Source: Alphaproteobacteria bacterium
Lineage (GTDB): Bacteria; Pseudomonadota; Alphaproteobacteria; UBA9219; RFNS01
Length of the DNA: 64,000 nucleotides
Direction: 5' to 3'
Assembly (NCBI GenBank): GCA_016124955.1
Contig: WGMR01000006.1
Location: forward strand, 62,001-126,000
Shown here: positions 24,973 through 31,809 of the stretch, in pieces
Layout: each line of letters begins with the position of its first letter
How positions within the stretch are numbered: position 1 is the stretch's first letter
Notes under the pieces: generated by a model
The model's input: the letters and a program-made list of their open reading frames with translations, nothing else
What the model was told of the DNA's origin: nothing
The model's database searches: none
Position numbers and translations under genes: made by a program

Positions 24973-26001
24973 CTATGCGCTACAGCGATGGCCCTTTGTT
25001 TCGTAATATCGTTTAAATGCTAACACAACCTTTCCAAGGTCCGTCTCGTTAATATCCAAATGTGTCACCAGCCGTATCTTCTTGCCTGAAAACATTCTTA
25101 TCCCCTGCTCTGCCATAAAACCGGCCATATCTGCGGCACCGTTTTCAGGAATATCGATAAACACCATGTTGGTCTGCACCTCATCCATATCCACCTTCAA
25201 TTCATCAATACCAGACAGGCCCTTAGCAAGGGTCCGCGCATTGTCATGATCGATTTCCAGACGTTTAACGTTATTTTGCAGAGCATATATGCCTGCTGCT
25301 GCAACAATACCCGCCTGACGCATACCACCGCCAAGCATCTTGCGCCAATGCACGGCACGCTTAAGGAGTTCCCGGTTGCCAAGCAGCAGCGAGCCGACAG
25401 GGCAGCCCAACCCTTTCGAAAGGCAAACGGACACCGTATCAAACGGCCGCGTGATTTTTTTGACGTCTATATTCAATGCCACAGCAGCATTAAAAACCCT
25501 CGCCCCATCTAGATGAAGAGACAACCCGTGATTGTCACAAAAGGCCCTTGCTTCGTACAGATAGTCAACCGGAAGGATTTTCCCGGACAAAGTATTTTCA
25601 AGGCACAGCAATTTGCTTTTCGCAAAATGAGGATCATACGGCTTCACAAACCGTGCAGCCTTGTTGAGATCGAGTCGCCCGTCTTTTTCAAATTCTATCG
25701 GCTGCGGCTGAATACTTCCCAAAACGGCGGCACCGCCGCCTTCATACTTATAAGTATGGGATTGCTGTCCGACGATGTATTCGTCACCTCTTTCACAGTG
25801 ACACAAAAGGGCAAGCAAATTGGCCTGCGTTCCGCTTGGCACAAACAGGGCGGCTTCTTTCCCGAGCATGTCCGCCGCCATGTTTTGTAATCTGACGACC
25901 GTTGGATCTCCGTCATAAACGTCGTCGCCCACCTCGGCCTGGGCCATAGCCTGCCGCATATTCTGGCAAGGCTTGGTGACAGTATCGCTTCTAAGGTCTA
26001 T
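24973..26001 (-). CDS. ltaE: Low-specificity L-threonine aldolase
   Basis: A 342-residue PLP enzyme of the aminotransferase fold cleaving threonine or allo-threonine to glycine and acetaldehyde. Motifs: MIDLRSDTVTKP at the start, GDDVYDGDPTV, FVPSGTQANLLAL, the SLHLDGARVFNA pocket, and CLSKGLGCPVGSLL with the catalytic Lys. The start at 26001 places DLRSDTVT at the N-terminus as in the family; the frame continues to 26037. The gene is visibly AT-richer than its neighbours, with codons such as TTA and ATA used more often, suggesting recent transfer. It lies 68 bp before tRNA-Thr. Confidence 0.92.
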   Translation of the reverse strand: MDLRSDTVTKPCQNMRQAMAQAEVGDDVYDGDPTVVRLQNMAADMLGKEAALFVPSGTQANLLALLCHCERGDEYIVGQQSHTYKYEGGGAAVLGSIQPQPIEFEKDGRLDLNKAARFVKPYDPHFAKSKLLCLENTLSGKILPVDYLYEARAFCDNHGLSLHLDGARVFNAAVALNIDVKKITRPFDTVSVCLSKGLGCPVGSLLLGNRELLKRAVHWRKMLGGGMRQAGIVAAAGIYALQNNVKRLEIDHDNARTLAKGLSGIDELKVDMDEVQTNMVFIDIPENGAADMAGFMAEQGIRMFSGKKIRLVTHLDINETDLGKVVLAFKRYYETKGHRCSA

Positions 26002-26084
26002 CATGCGGACCATACTCGACGATACCTCCCACCACATCGATAATATTTACATAGCGCGTTATCAGCCTATCAAACCTGATTTGT

Positions 26085-26121
26085 AAAAACAAACGGGCCC
26101 CGCCGCTGCCGGCCGGGCCCG
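26085..26121 (-). terminator. Rho-independent terminator
   Basis: On the minus strand, the stem CGGGCCC/GGGCCCG (26094-26100 with 26115-26121) is followed by GTTTGTTTTT (26093 downwards). The T-rich tail of the plus strand (GTCTTTTCTT) could also allow plus-strand termination. It follows the gene ending at 26150. Confidence 0.75.
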
Positions 26122-26149
26122 TCTTTTCTTCGCACTTTTGAGCAGCGCG

Positions 26150-26464
26150 CTATCGTGGTTTCAGGTTCATAAGGTTGGAGGCGGCGGTACGCGCGAGATT
26201 GGCGGTGACGCCCACCGTGCCGGTTTTGGCATACTGCATCGCCTGATGGATCACGGTAAAGCCCTTGTCGGCGCCATAACGGACGCTGACCACAACGCTG
26301 CGAACCGTGTTCTTGAAAAAATCCTTCGCCACCTCGACCACATTGGTGATGCGGTTGACCGTCATTTTAGCCGGGCATCCATCGCTGCTGCCGCGCTTGC
26401 GTGCGCGTTCGCTGACGGTTTCTTCACTTTCTTCGGTAATGACTGCGACTTCCGACGCACCCAT
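26150..26464 (-). CDS. Small protein of unknown function under an FNR-type box
   Basis: A 104-residue, mostly polar protein with no membrane segment, rich in Val and Ala in the C-terminal half (VEVAKDFFKNTVRSVVVSVRYGA). I do not recognise the family. It is supported as a real gene by the strong ribosome binding site AGGGGGA before the ATG, a terminator just after the stop, and a perfect FNR-type box upstream. It stands alone, between ltaE and the orphan gene at 26509-26961. Confidence 0.6.
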   Translation of the reverse strand: MGASEVAVITEESEETVSERARKRGSSDGCPAKMTVNRITNVVEVAKDFFKNTVRSVVVSVRYGADKGFTVIHQAMQYAKTGTVGVTANLARTAASNLMNLKPR

Positions 26465-26491
26465 GTTCGTCCCCCTGCAAAAAACCAGTTG

Positions 26492-26505
26492 TTGATCACG
26501 ATCAA
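26492..26505. promoter_or_regulatory. Perfect FNR/FixK-type binding site
   Basis: TTGATCACGATCAA equals the consensus TTGAT-N4-ATCAA exactly. It is centred 35 bp upstream of the ATG of the gene ending at 26150. Because a start of transcription must precede the ribosome binding site at about 26476, the box would overlap the promoter core, which is more often a repressing than an activating position for FNR-type regulators; that is inference. Confidence 0.55.
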
Positions 26506-26508
26506 ACG

Positions 26509-26865
26509 TCAGCCTTCGACATGCTTTCCGTTCTGATACCGTAAGAAACTAGTATCGAAGCCTTCTACGGGCTTCTTGTTTTCCATGCGTATGATAAGGA
26601 CCTTGTTTATTTTCAGCAAGTAGTTGTTTATTTCTTCATCCGCGACCCAATCGACCGCATATTCGTCCCCGGTATCGAAAATGATCTTTATCTTTTTAGT
26701 ATCAATATCATAGGCAACCCAAAGGGGCGCCGATTCGAACGGTTCATCATGGACAAGACACACCTTGCCACGCGCGTTAACCACCAGACCGATATTCACG
26801 GCCGCCTCATGGGGTAAGGAAATTGAAGACTTAACATCTAGGGGTATCCCAGCATTGGCTTTCAT
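26509..26865 (-). CDS. Orphan protein, possibly a frameshifted exported protein
   Basis: The clearly coding part starts at ATG 26865 (about 118 residues; the frame extends to a TTG at 26961, just after recR). It contains alternating polar and hydrophobic strands (EAAVNIGLVVNARGKVCLVH, LWVAYDIDTKKIKIIF) and AT-richer composition than the recR side. No family is recognised. Immediately upstream, in another frame (ATG 26939), a signal-peptide-like sequence MCLLFMVISVPAGKA is encoded and ends at 26880, so a single indel could separate a signal peptide from the mature protein. Confidence 0.5.
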   Translation of the reverse strand: MKANAGIPLDVKSSISLPHEAAVNIGLVVNARGKVCLVHDEPFESAPLWVAYDIDTKKIKIIFDTGDEYAVDWVADEEINNYLLKINKVLIIRMENKKPVEGFDTSFLRYQNGKHVEG

Positions 26866-26973
26866 ACAAGGATTCGCGCTTAGCACCTTCGTGCGGCTTT
26901 CCCGGCTGGCACCGAAATAACCATAAACAGCAGACACATACAATACGCGGCGTCGCGCCAAGGGCCAATGCGG

Positions 26974-27570
26974 TCACGATGCCTGACGCCGGGCTTGCAG
27001 GGCGGCGGTAAGCGTCCCGTCATCGAGGTAATCCAGCTCGCCGCCCACAGGCAGGCCGTGCGCAAGGCGCGTGACGGCGGCGCCCGTGCCTTCGAGCCGC
27101 TCAATCACGTAATGCGCGGTGGCCTGGCCTTCCACGGTGGCATTGAGCGCGAGGATTACTTCGCGCACGCCATTCTGCTGCACGCGTTGCACAAGACCAT
27201 CGAGGCGCAAATCTTCGGGCCGCACGCCATCGAGCGCGGAAAGCGTGCCGCCGAGAACATGATAGAGCCCGCGATAGGCATGGCTGCGTTCCAGCGCCCA
27301 CAAATCTGCCACATCCTCGACCACGCATATAAGCCCGCGGTCGCGGCGCGCATCGCAGCACAGGCCGCACGGATCGTTGGCGTCGAGATTGCCGCAAGCC
27401 GTGCAAACCCGGACCGAGGCCGCGGTTTCACGCAAGGCATCCGCCAGCGGCTCCATCAGCAGTTCGCGGCGCTTGAGCAGAAAAAGCACGATGCGCCGGG
27501 CCGAGCGCGGCCCAAGCCCCGGTAGCTTGGCCAGCAATTGCGTCAGGCGGTCGATGGGCGATATCTGCAC
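26974..27570 (-). CDS. recR: Recombination mediator protein RecR
   Basis: A 198-residue RecR, which with RecF/RecO loads RecA on gapped DNA. The helix-hairpin-helix [11 protein letters not shown] (about residues 16-26), the four-cysteine zinc motif [16 protein letters not shown] (about 57-72) and the Toprim part ([30 protein letters not shown]) are all in place. In the common dnaX-ybaB-recR order, 10 bp after ybaB. Confidence 0.95.
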   Translation of the reverse strand: MQISPIDRLTQLLAKLPGLGPRSARRIVLFLLKRRELLMEPLADALRETAASVRVCTACGNLDANDPCGLCCDARRDRGLICVVEDVADLWALERSHAYRGLYHVLGGTLSALDGVRPEDLRLDGLVQRVQQNGVREVILALNATVEGQATAHYVIERLEGTGAAVTRLAHGLPVGGELDYLDDGTLTAALQARRQAS

Positions 27571-27580
27571 GGCGGCGGGA

Positions 27581-27907
27581 TCAGAACGGAAGCTTCATGC
27601 CGGGCGGAAGGTTCATGCCGCCCATCATCTTTTCGGTTTCCGATGCGATGAAGGCTTCGGCCTTGGTGCGCGCATCGTTGATCGCGCTGACCAAAAGATC
27701 TTCCAGCATTTCTTTGTCGTTGGGGTTGATAAGCTGCGGATCGATCTTGATGCGGCGCGCATCGCCTTTCACGGTCATGGTAATTTCCACCATGCCGCCG
27801 CCGGCCTTGCCGGTGATGTCGGTTGCCGCCATGCGCTGCTGCATTTCTTGCAGCTTCTGCTGCATTTCCTGCGCCTGCTTCATCATCTGGCCGAGATTGT
27901 TATTCAT
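27581..27907 (-). CDS. ybaB: YbaB/EbfC nucleoid-associated protein
   Basis: A 108-residue member of the YbaB/EbfC family, small dimeric DNA-binding proteins: N-terminal helix ([19 protein letters not shown]), a central [20 protein letters not shown] strand block, and a C-terminal helix with the [17 protein letters not shown] motif. The length fits the family. Sits between dnaX and recR. Confidence 0.94.
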   Translation of the reverse strand: MNNNLGQMMKQAQEMQQKLQEMQQRMAATDITGKAGGGMVEITMTVKGDARRIKIDPQLINPNDKEMLEDLLVSAINDARTKAEAFIASETEKMMGGMNLPPGMKLPF

Positions 27908-27942
27908 ACCCCTTCTCCTCCTGCGGTTAAATTCCTGTGCGT

Positions 27943-29832
27943 TTACGCGTCGCCTTGTTCCTCGCCGTCCGTCACGGGCGCATCATCCCCGGGCACGCCA
28001 TCAATGGCAACATCATTCTTGTTTGCCTTGCCAAATCTTACATTCGCGAGCTTGGCGCCGGGAAACACCGCAAGCGCCTTTTGCACCAGCGGATGGCTGC
28101 GCACCCCTTCGAGCCGGGCTTCGGCCGCCTGCCTATCCTGTTCAGCCAGGCTTGGCGCGCCGCCTTCGCGCGCAACGCTGACAAGCCAGCGCTGACCCGT
28201 CCAATCCTGCAGGCACTGACCCACCTGGCTGGCGAAGTTGGCCGCCACGCCGGGGCCTGCGCAAATATCGAGCTTGCCGGGCGCAAAGCGCACCAACTGC
28301 ACGCTGGCGTAAAGCTGGGAATAGAGACGCGCTTCGCGCTTTTCTTCAAACAGCGCCACGAGTGCGCGGAATGTTTCAGGCATCGAAGCCAAAGCGGGCC
28401 CGGCCGCGGCTTCGGCCTGCGCCGCTGCGACAGGTTCAGGGTTGCTGTACGCGACCGCAACCGCCGCGCTGCCGCGGCGCATGGGGGCGGCATAACGTGC
28501 CGTAGCGCCGCCGGGCGGACCGCCGCCGGGCGCGCCCGGGCCGGCGCCCGCATCGTCCCCGGGCTGGCTGCGCATCTGGCGCATCAGATCCGCCGGGGTG
28601 GGCAGCGAGGCGGCGTAGGCCAGCCGGACAAGCAGCATGGCCGCTGCCTTGGCCGGGTTATCGGCCATTTGCACTTCGCCAATGCCCTTCAACAAAATCT
28701 GCCAGGCGCGCGTCAGCGCCGGGATTTCGAGCGCCGAAAGTTCCTGCACCAGCTTGCGTTCATGTTCCGGCAGTTCGGGGCCCTGCAGCATATCGGGCGA
28801 AAGCTTGGCGCGCGTCAGCGTGTGCACGAGATCGCATAAATCATGCAGCAGGCTAAGCGCGTCCGCGCCGGCGCGGATCATGTCGTCGAAGATAGTGAGC
28901 GCGCCCTGCATTTCACCGAGCAGGACCTTGCGGCACAGATCCATCACCTGCGCCCGGTCGGCGAAACCGAGCATATCGCGCACGTCGCGCGCCGTGATCT
29001 GCTTGCCGTCGCGCGCGATCGCCTGATCGAGCAGGCTGAGCCCGTCACGCACCGAACCATCGGCCGCGCGCGCAATCAGCAAAATCGCTTCTTCTTCCGC
29101 CTGCACGCCTTCGCGCGCGGAGACATCGGCAAAATGCCGCGCAAGTTCGTGGCTTTCCACCCGGCGCAAATCGAAGCGCTGGCAGCGCGAAAGCACCGTC
29201 ACCGGCACCTTGCGGATTTCGGTCGTGGCAAAAATGAACTTCACATGCGGCGGCGGCTCTTCCAACGTCTTTAACAAAGCGTTGAAGGCGTTCTTGGAAA
29301 GCATATGCACTTCGTCGATGATGTATATTTTGTAGCGCGCCGCGGTGGGGCTGTAGCGCACGCCATCGATAATGTCGCGGATATCGTCAACCCCGGTGCG
29401 CGAAGCGGCGTCCATTTCCAGCACATCCGGGTGCCGGTCGGCGGCAATCGATTTGCAGTTTTCGCACACGCCGCAAGGCTCGGCCGTCGGGCCCGCATCC
29501 GCCCCGGCGCCGGTGCAGTTGAGCGCGCGGGCGATGATGCGCGCGGTTGTGGTTTTGCCGATGCCGCGCACGCCGGTTAGCATCCATGCCTGCGCAAGAC
29601 GCCCGGCCTTGATGGCGTTGGTCAGCGTTTGCACCACGGTTTCCTGCCCGATCAGCTCGGCGAAGCTGCTGGGCCGGTATTTGCGCGCCAGAACCCGGTA
29701 ATGCGGGGCGGCTTCGGCCGCGATCAATGTCGCGGCGGTGCCCGTGGCGGGAAACAAGGCTTCCTCGCCGCTGCCGTCACCCGCTTCCGTCGCTTCCACC
29801 GCTGGCTTGGTATTACCGAATAAATCGCTCAA
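27943..29832 (-). CDS. dnaX: DNA polymerase III subunit gamma/tau
   Basis: A 629-residue clamp-loader ATPase. Walker A VRGIGKTTTAR (about residues 85-95), zinc-finger cysteines CGVCENCKS (about 119-127), Walker B IYIIDEVHMLS (about 149-160) and the sensor 1 segment KFIFATTEIRK are intact. Domain III helical region follows, then a Pro/Gly/Ala-rich linker (about 420-465, with several Gly-Gly-Pro clusters) and a C-terminal domain. A second start near residue 1 extends the protein with a short Glu/Ala-rich N-terminus. SRP RNA is encoded 35 bp upstream on the same strand. Confidence 0.94.
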   Translation of the reverse strand: MSDLFGNTKPAVEATEAGDGSGEEALFPATGTAATLIAAEAAPHYRVLARKYRPSSFAELIGQETVVQTLTNAIKAGRLAQAWMLTGVRGIGKTTTARIIARALNCTGAGADAGPTAEPCGVCENCKSIAADRHPDVLEMDAASRTGVDDIRDIIDGVRYSPTAARYKIYIIDEVHMLSKNAFNALLKTLEEPPPHVKFIFATTEIRKVPVTVLSRCQRFDLRRVESHELARHFADVSAREGVQAEEEAILLIARAADGSVRDGLSLLDQAIARDGKQITARDVRDMLGFADRAQVMDLCRKVLLGEMQGALTIFDDMIRAGADALSLLHDLCDLVHTLTRAKLSPDMLQGPELPEHERKLVQELSALEIPALTRAWQILLKGIGEVQMADNPAKAAAMLLVRLAYAASLPTPADLMRQMRSQPGDDAGAGPGAPGGGPPGGATARYAAPMRRGSAAVAVAYSNPEPVAAAQAEAAAGPALASMPETFRALVALFEEKREARLYSQLYASVQLVRFAPGKLDICAGPGVAANFASQVGQCLQDWTGQRWLVSVAREGGAPSLAEQDRQAAEARLEGVRSHPLVQKALAVFPGAKLANVRFGKANKNDVAIDGVPGDDAPVTDGEEQGDA

Positions 29833-29867
29833 ATCACACTCGACCGGTTCAATGCGTTGCAGGAAGT

Positions 29868-29963
29868 GGGAGACTGGACAGCGACCCGTGCTGAAACTCG
29901 TTACGGCTGCTTCCTTCCGGACCTGACCGGATTGGCGAGAGCAACGCCCACCGCCAATCTCCC
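29868..29963 (-). ncRNA. ffs: Bacterial signal recognition particle RNA (4.5S)
   Basis: About 96 nt. Closing helix GGGAGA/TCTCCC at the ends (29963-29958 with 29873-29868). The universally conserved domain IV core GGTCAGGTCCGGAAGGAAGC is intact, followed by AGCCGTAAC. This is the small-type SRP RNA that binds Ffh and targets nascent membrane proteins. Its usual position upstream of dnaX supports the call. Confidence 0.93.
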
Positions 29964-29970
29964 GTTTTCG

Positions 29971-30001
29971 GTTATAGCAGGATTCGCCAGCGCGGGGGCA
30001 A
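29971..30001 (-). promoter_or_regulatory. Promoter of SRP RNA
   Basis: On the minus strand TATAAC (29976-29971) lies 7 bp before the 5' G of the SRP RNA. A TTGCCC (30001-29996) 19 bp upstream could be the -35. The agreement of the -10 with the predicted RNA end supports both. Confidence 0.55.
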
Positions 30002-30169
30002 GTGCATGGAATGCAATAAAAATGCCTGAAAACAAAGGTGCTTTAATAATATCCACAGCGGGATCAATGGCGTGCCGTATGAGATGAACCTAAGTACTGG
30101 GGAATGGCAGTGCCTTTCGGGGCTTTAAATGAAACCACCCGCCACGCACAGCATGACGAGTGGAAACCG

Positions 30170-30259
30170 TTATAGAAACAGGTTGAGAATAACCCGCATG
30201 AGTTCGAGCACAGCCATTAGCAGTGTTACCCATCCACGCGGGCCGTCTGGGAATCCCAT
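30170..30259 (-). CDS. 29-residue hydrophobic peptide behind a strong ribosome binding site
   Basis: A 29-codon frame starting ATG at 30259, with GGAGG five bases upstream. The peptide has a polar N-terminus (MGFPDGPRG) followed by a hydrophobic helix (WVTLLMAVLELMRVILNLFL) long enough to span a membrane. A single Glu and a single Arg lie within the helix. Its 5' side (30285-30400) holds a tandem array of four stem-loops, so the message would carry a structured leader. Small membrane toxin, regulatory peptide or leader peptide are all possible; I recognise no family. Too short for homology to settle it here. Confidence 0.45.
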   Translation of the reverse strand: MGFPDGPRGWVTLLMAVLELMRVILNLFL

Positions 30260-30284
30260 GACGACCTCCAAATTTTATGGTGAT

Positions 30285-30400
30285 GGTGGGGCGAGCACCG
30301 TTACGGCCTATGCCGGTGGAAGCGTACCACCCTTGCGCTCATGCCAGTGGGGACGAACCACTCTTGCGTCTTTTTCCAATAGTGGCGAGCTACCATTACG
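30285..30400. repeat. Tandem array of four related stem-loops
   Basis: Four copies at spacings 30, 31 and 35 bp of a unit reading (plus strand) [A/G]GTGG-loop-CCAC followed by TT-purine-CG. The stems are GGTG/CACC (30285/30296), GGTGG/CCACC (30315/30327), GTGG/CCAC (30347/30358) and GTGG/CCAT (30382/30393). Loops share a CG core. Stem changes in copies 1, 2 and 4 keep or largely keep pairing, which argues for an RNA (or DNA) structural role. The array lies immediately upstream of the hydrophobic peptide gene on the minus strand. Confidence 0.55.
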
Positions 30401-30548
30401 ACCGAATTCAATGTATCCAATTTGATTTCATGACGCAACAGTTTGATTCACAAGATATAAATCAGCGGCTGAATGCTTGTCATCTGCGAGCACAAATTGT
30501 TACCATGAGTAGCATTTTTGAAGAACGCTTGTGTTGCCGAGGAAACCT

Positions 30549-30797
30549 ATGAAGAAAGTTTGGTATGCAATGTTGTTCGTTATCGCTTTCGGCATCGGTG
30601 ATGTTCAGGCAAAATCCACAAGCGTACATGGCCACATGAACCGCAACGGCACTTACGTCATGCCCCATCAACGCACCACGCCGGATTCAAACCGCTTCAA
30701 TAACTGGTCGAGTAAGGGCAACACGAACCCGTACACTGGCAAGTCGGGAACACAGGAACCGTTTGCCATTAAACCTTATAAGCGTTCCCGCAGGTAG
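30549..30797 (+). CDS. Small secreted protein with NPYTGKSG motif
   Basis: An 82-residue exported protein. Signal peptide MKKVWYAMLFVIAFGIGDVQA, then a short mature part, rich in Asn, Ser, Thr and His, with NGTYVMPHQRTTPDSNRFNN and NWSSKGNTNPYTGKSG. The Y-V-x-P-H-x-R-T-x-P and S-x-x-G-N-x-N-P-Y-T-G-K pattern recurs in small secreted proteins of diverse bacteria and prophages; function is not known to me. Start at 30549 has GAGGAAACCT upstream. AT-richer than the surrounding core genes. Followed by two membrane protein genes. Confidence 0.7.
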   Translation: MKKVWYAMLFVIAFGIGDVQAKSTSVHGHMNRNGTYVMPHQRTTPDSNRFNNWSSKGNTNPYTGKSGTQEPFAIKPYKRSRR

Positions 30798-30805
30798 GCA
30801 TACCA

Positions 30806-31279
30806 ATGACAGCTAAAAACATATGGGAAGAGTTACAGCGCATGGATCAAGTTCTTGTGAACCATCCCGGTTTCCTTCTCCGGGAAGCCAATCTGATTTG
30901 GTGGAAAACATGGGTCGTGATGATCGGTGTGGTCGGACTGATAGCAGACGAACCCCACATTGTATGGGCGGTGGCCCCTATATTGGTGTTTTTGAATTTC
31001 AGAATTTCTAGCACCTTCCGCCGGGGATTTAAGGATATCCTGTTCTGGCTTGGCACGGAATTACTCACCATATTTCTTTGGCTTATTCTATACGCAGGAC
31101 TTAACGAAATTGCGCATATGATTGGCAAAAGTCTTCCCGGCTCTGAGCAGGCACATGTATTTGCATGTGTAATAATTTTCAGGGAAATGATGGGAGACTT
31201 ATTTACCTACGGTGGATTTGCCCTGCAAATTGCGGAGTTTAGAGTGAAAGAAATCCAACGTTCAGGATTCGAACCATGA
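30806..31279 (+). CDS. Small integral membrane protein, unknown function
   Basis: A 157-residue protein with a soluble N-terminus (about 33 residues) and four or so hydrophobic segments: TWVVMIGVVGLIADEPHIVW leading to AVAPILVFLNF, then a helix DILFWLGTELLTIFLWLILY, and VFACVIIFREMMGDLFT. No family recognised. It overlaps the following gene by 4 bp (ATGA), indicating a two-gene operon. Confidence 0.6.
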   Translation: MTAKNIWEELQRMDQVLVNHPGFLLREANLIWWKTWVVMIGVVGLIADEPHIVWAVAPILVFLNFRISSTFRRGFKDILFWLGTELLTIFLWLILYAGLNEIAHMIGKSLPGSEQAHVFACVIIFREMMGDLFTYGGFALQIAEFRVKEIQRSGFEP

Positions 31280-31497
31280 CCGCACAGAGCAAGCTAGTGT
31301 CTATGAAAAAACAGTTGTTGCTCGGCGCGCTGCTCGGAATGCTTTGGGGTTTATACAAAGCCCTGTCTTCCAGTATCCCATGGGAGGGCGATGGGTTGCT
31401 TTACAATTTAGGCCGCACCGGGGGTGGTGCGATAATGGGCATGTTCGTGGGCCCAATTGTTTTTTGGATTAGAGACAAACTCCAAAAAAGGAATTAA
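31276..31497 (+). CDS. Small membrane protein, unknown function
   Basis: A 73-residue protein with two membrane helices (LLLGALLGMLWGLYKAL and GAIMGMFVGPIVFWI) separated by a short Gly-rich loop. A basic N-terminus and C-terminus (KLQKRN). It overlaps the preceding gene by 4 bp. Not recognised. Its stop is 13 bp before the hairpin array at 31511. Confidence 0.55.
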   Translation: MTAQSKLVSMKKQLLLGALLGMLWGLYKALSSSIPWEGDGLLYNLGRTGGGAIMGMFVGPIVFWIRDKLQKRN

Positions 31498-31510
31498 AGG
31501 CGCACTTAAG

Positions 31511-31590
31511 CATTCGCTTTGCGAATGAACTACCGACGATGCTTACACATCGTCCTGTGCCTCCGGCACAGTTTCTTGGCAAGGAAGAAA
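31511..31590. repeat. Array of four perfect hairpins
   Basis: Consecutive perfect hairpins: CATTCGC/GCGAATG (31511-31527), GACGATG/CATCGTC (31535-31554), CTGTGCC/GGCACAG (31555-31571) and TTTCTT/AAGAAA (31572-31590). They fill the gap between the membrane protein operon and the tRNA-Arg terminator. Could form a 3' RNA structure or be a member of a repetitive extragenic family. Confidence 0.5.
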
Positions 31591-31592
31591 GC

Positions 31593-31625
31593 AAAAAAAA
31601 CAGGTACTCAGGTTCATACCTGAGT
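31593..31625 (-). terminator. Terminator of tRNA-Arg(CCT)
   Basis: On the minus strand, right after the tRNA CCA, the perfect 8 bp stem ACTCAGGT/ACCTGAGT (31625-31618 with 31613-31606) with a 4-base loop is followed a few bases later by eight T residues (31600-31593). Confidence 0.85.
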
Positions 31626-31701
31626 GGCGTGCCCGAGAGGATTTGAACCTCCGACCCCCGGTTTAGGAAACCGATGCTCTATCCAGCTGAGCTACGGGCA
31701 C
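31625..31701 (-). tRNA. tRNA-Arg(CCT)
   Basis: Minus-strand cloverleaf with 7 bp acceptor GTGCCCG/CGGGCAC, D-arm TAGCTCAGCTGGATAGAGCA, anticodon loop TTCCTAA with anticodon CCT (decodes AGG), T-arm TTCAAAT and encoded CCA. Its 3' end faces the cassette at 30068-31625. Confidence 0.95.
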
Positions 31702-31809
31702 ATCACGATTTCTTTAGCACAAACAGATAATTACAAACACTGCTTGGCACCAGAGAATTTTCATGGCTAGGTTGAGGACTTGTTTCAAATAGTTAGTCAG
31801 GTTTCACGT

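Larger units (their letters stand above)
30068..31650. mobile_element. Integrase-less cassette bounded by a partial tRNA-Arg 3'-end repeat
   Basis: The tRNA-Arg(CCT) 3' end (read on the plus strand) begins TGGCGTGCC at 31625-31633, with GAACCT at 31645-31650. The same TGGCGTGCC occurs at 30068-30076 with GAACCT at 30086-30091. The segment between is AT-richer, holds only small orphan genes and structured repeats, and separates SRP RNA from the tRNA. No integrase or recombinase is present. A degenerate att-type repeat of a decayed island is the best reading, but spacing differs (9 against 11 bases between the two blocks), so chance is possible. Confidence 0.35.

Noticed and set aside
30310-30401. 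31-codon minus-strand frame inside the stem-loop array
   Set aside because: Its sequence follows the repeat units and no ribosome binding site precedes it; not counted as a gene.
30129-30552. Plus-strand frames of 98 and 91 codons across the stem-loop array
   Set aside because: Both run through the repeats, lack ribosome binding sites and give repeat-derived protein sequence. The minus-strand peptide with a strong site is the better candidate.
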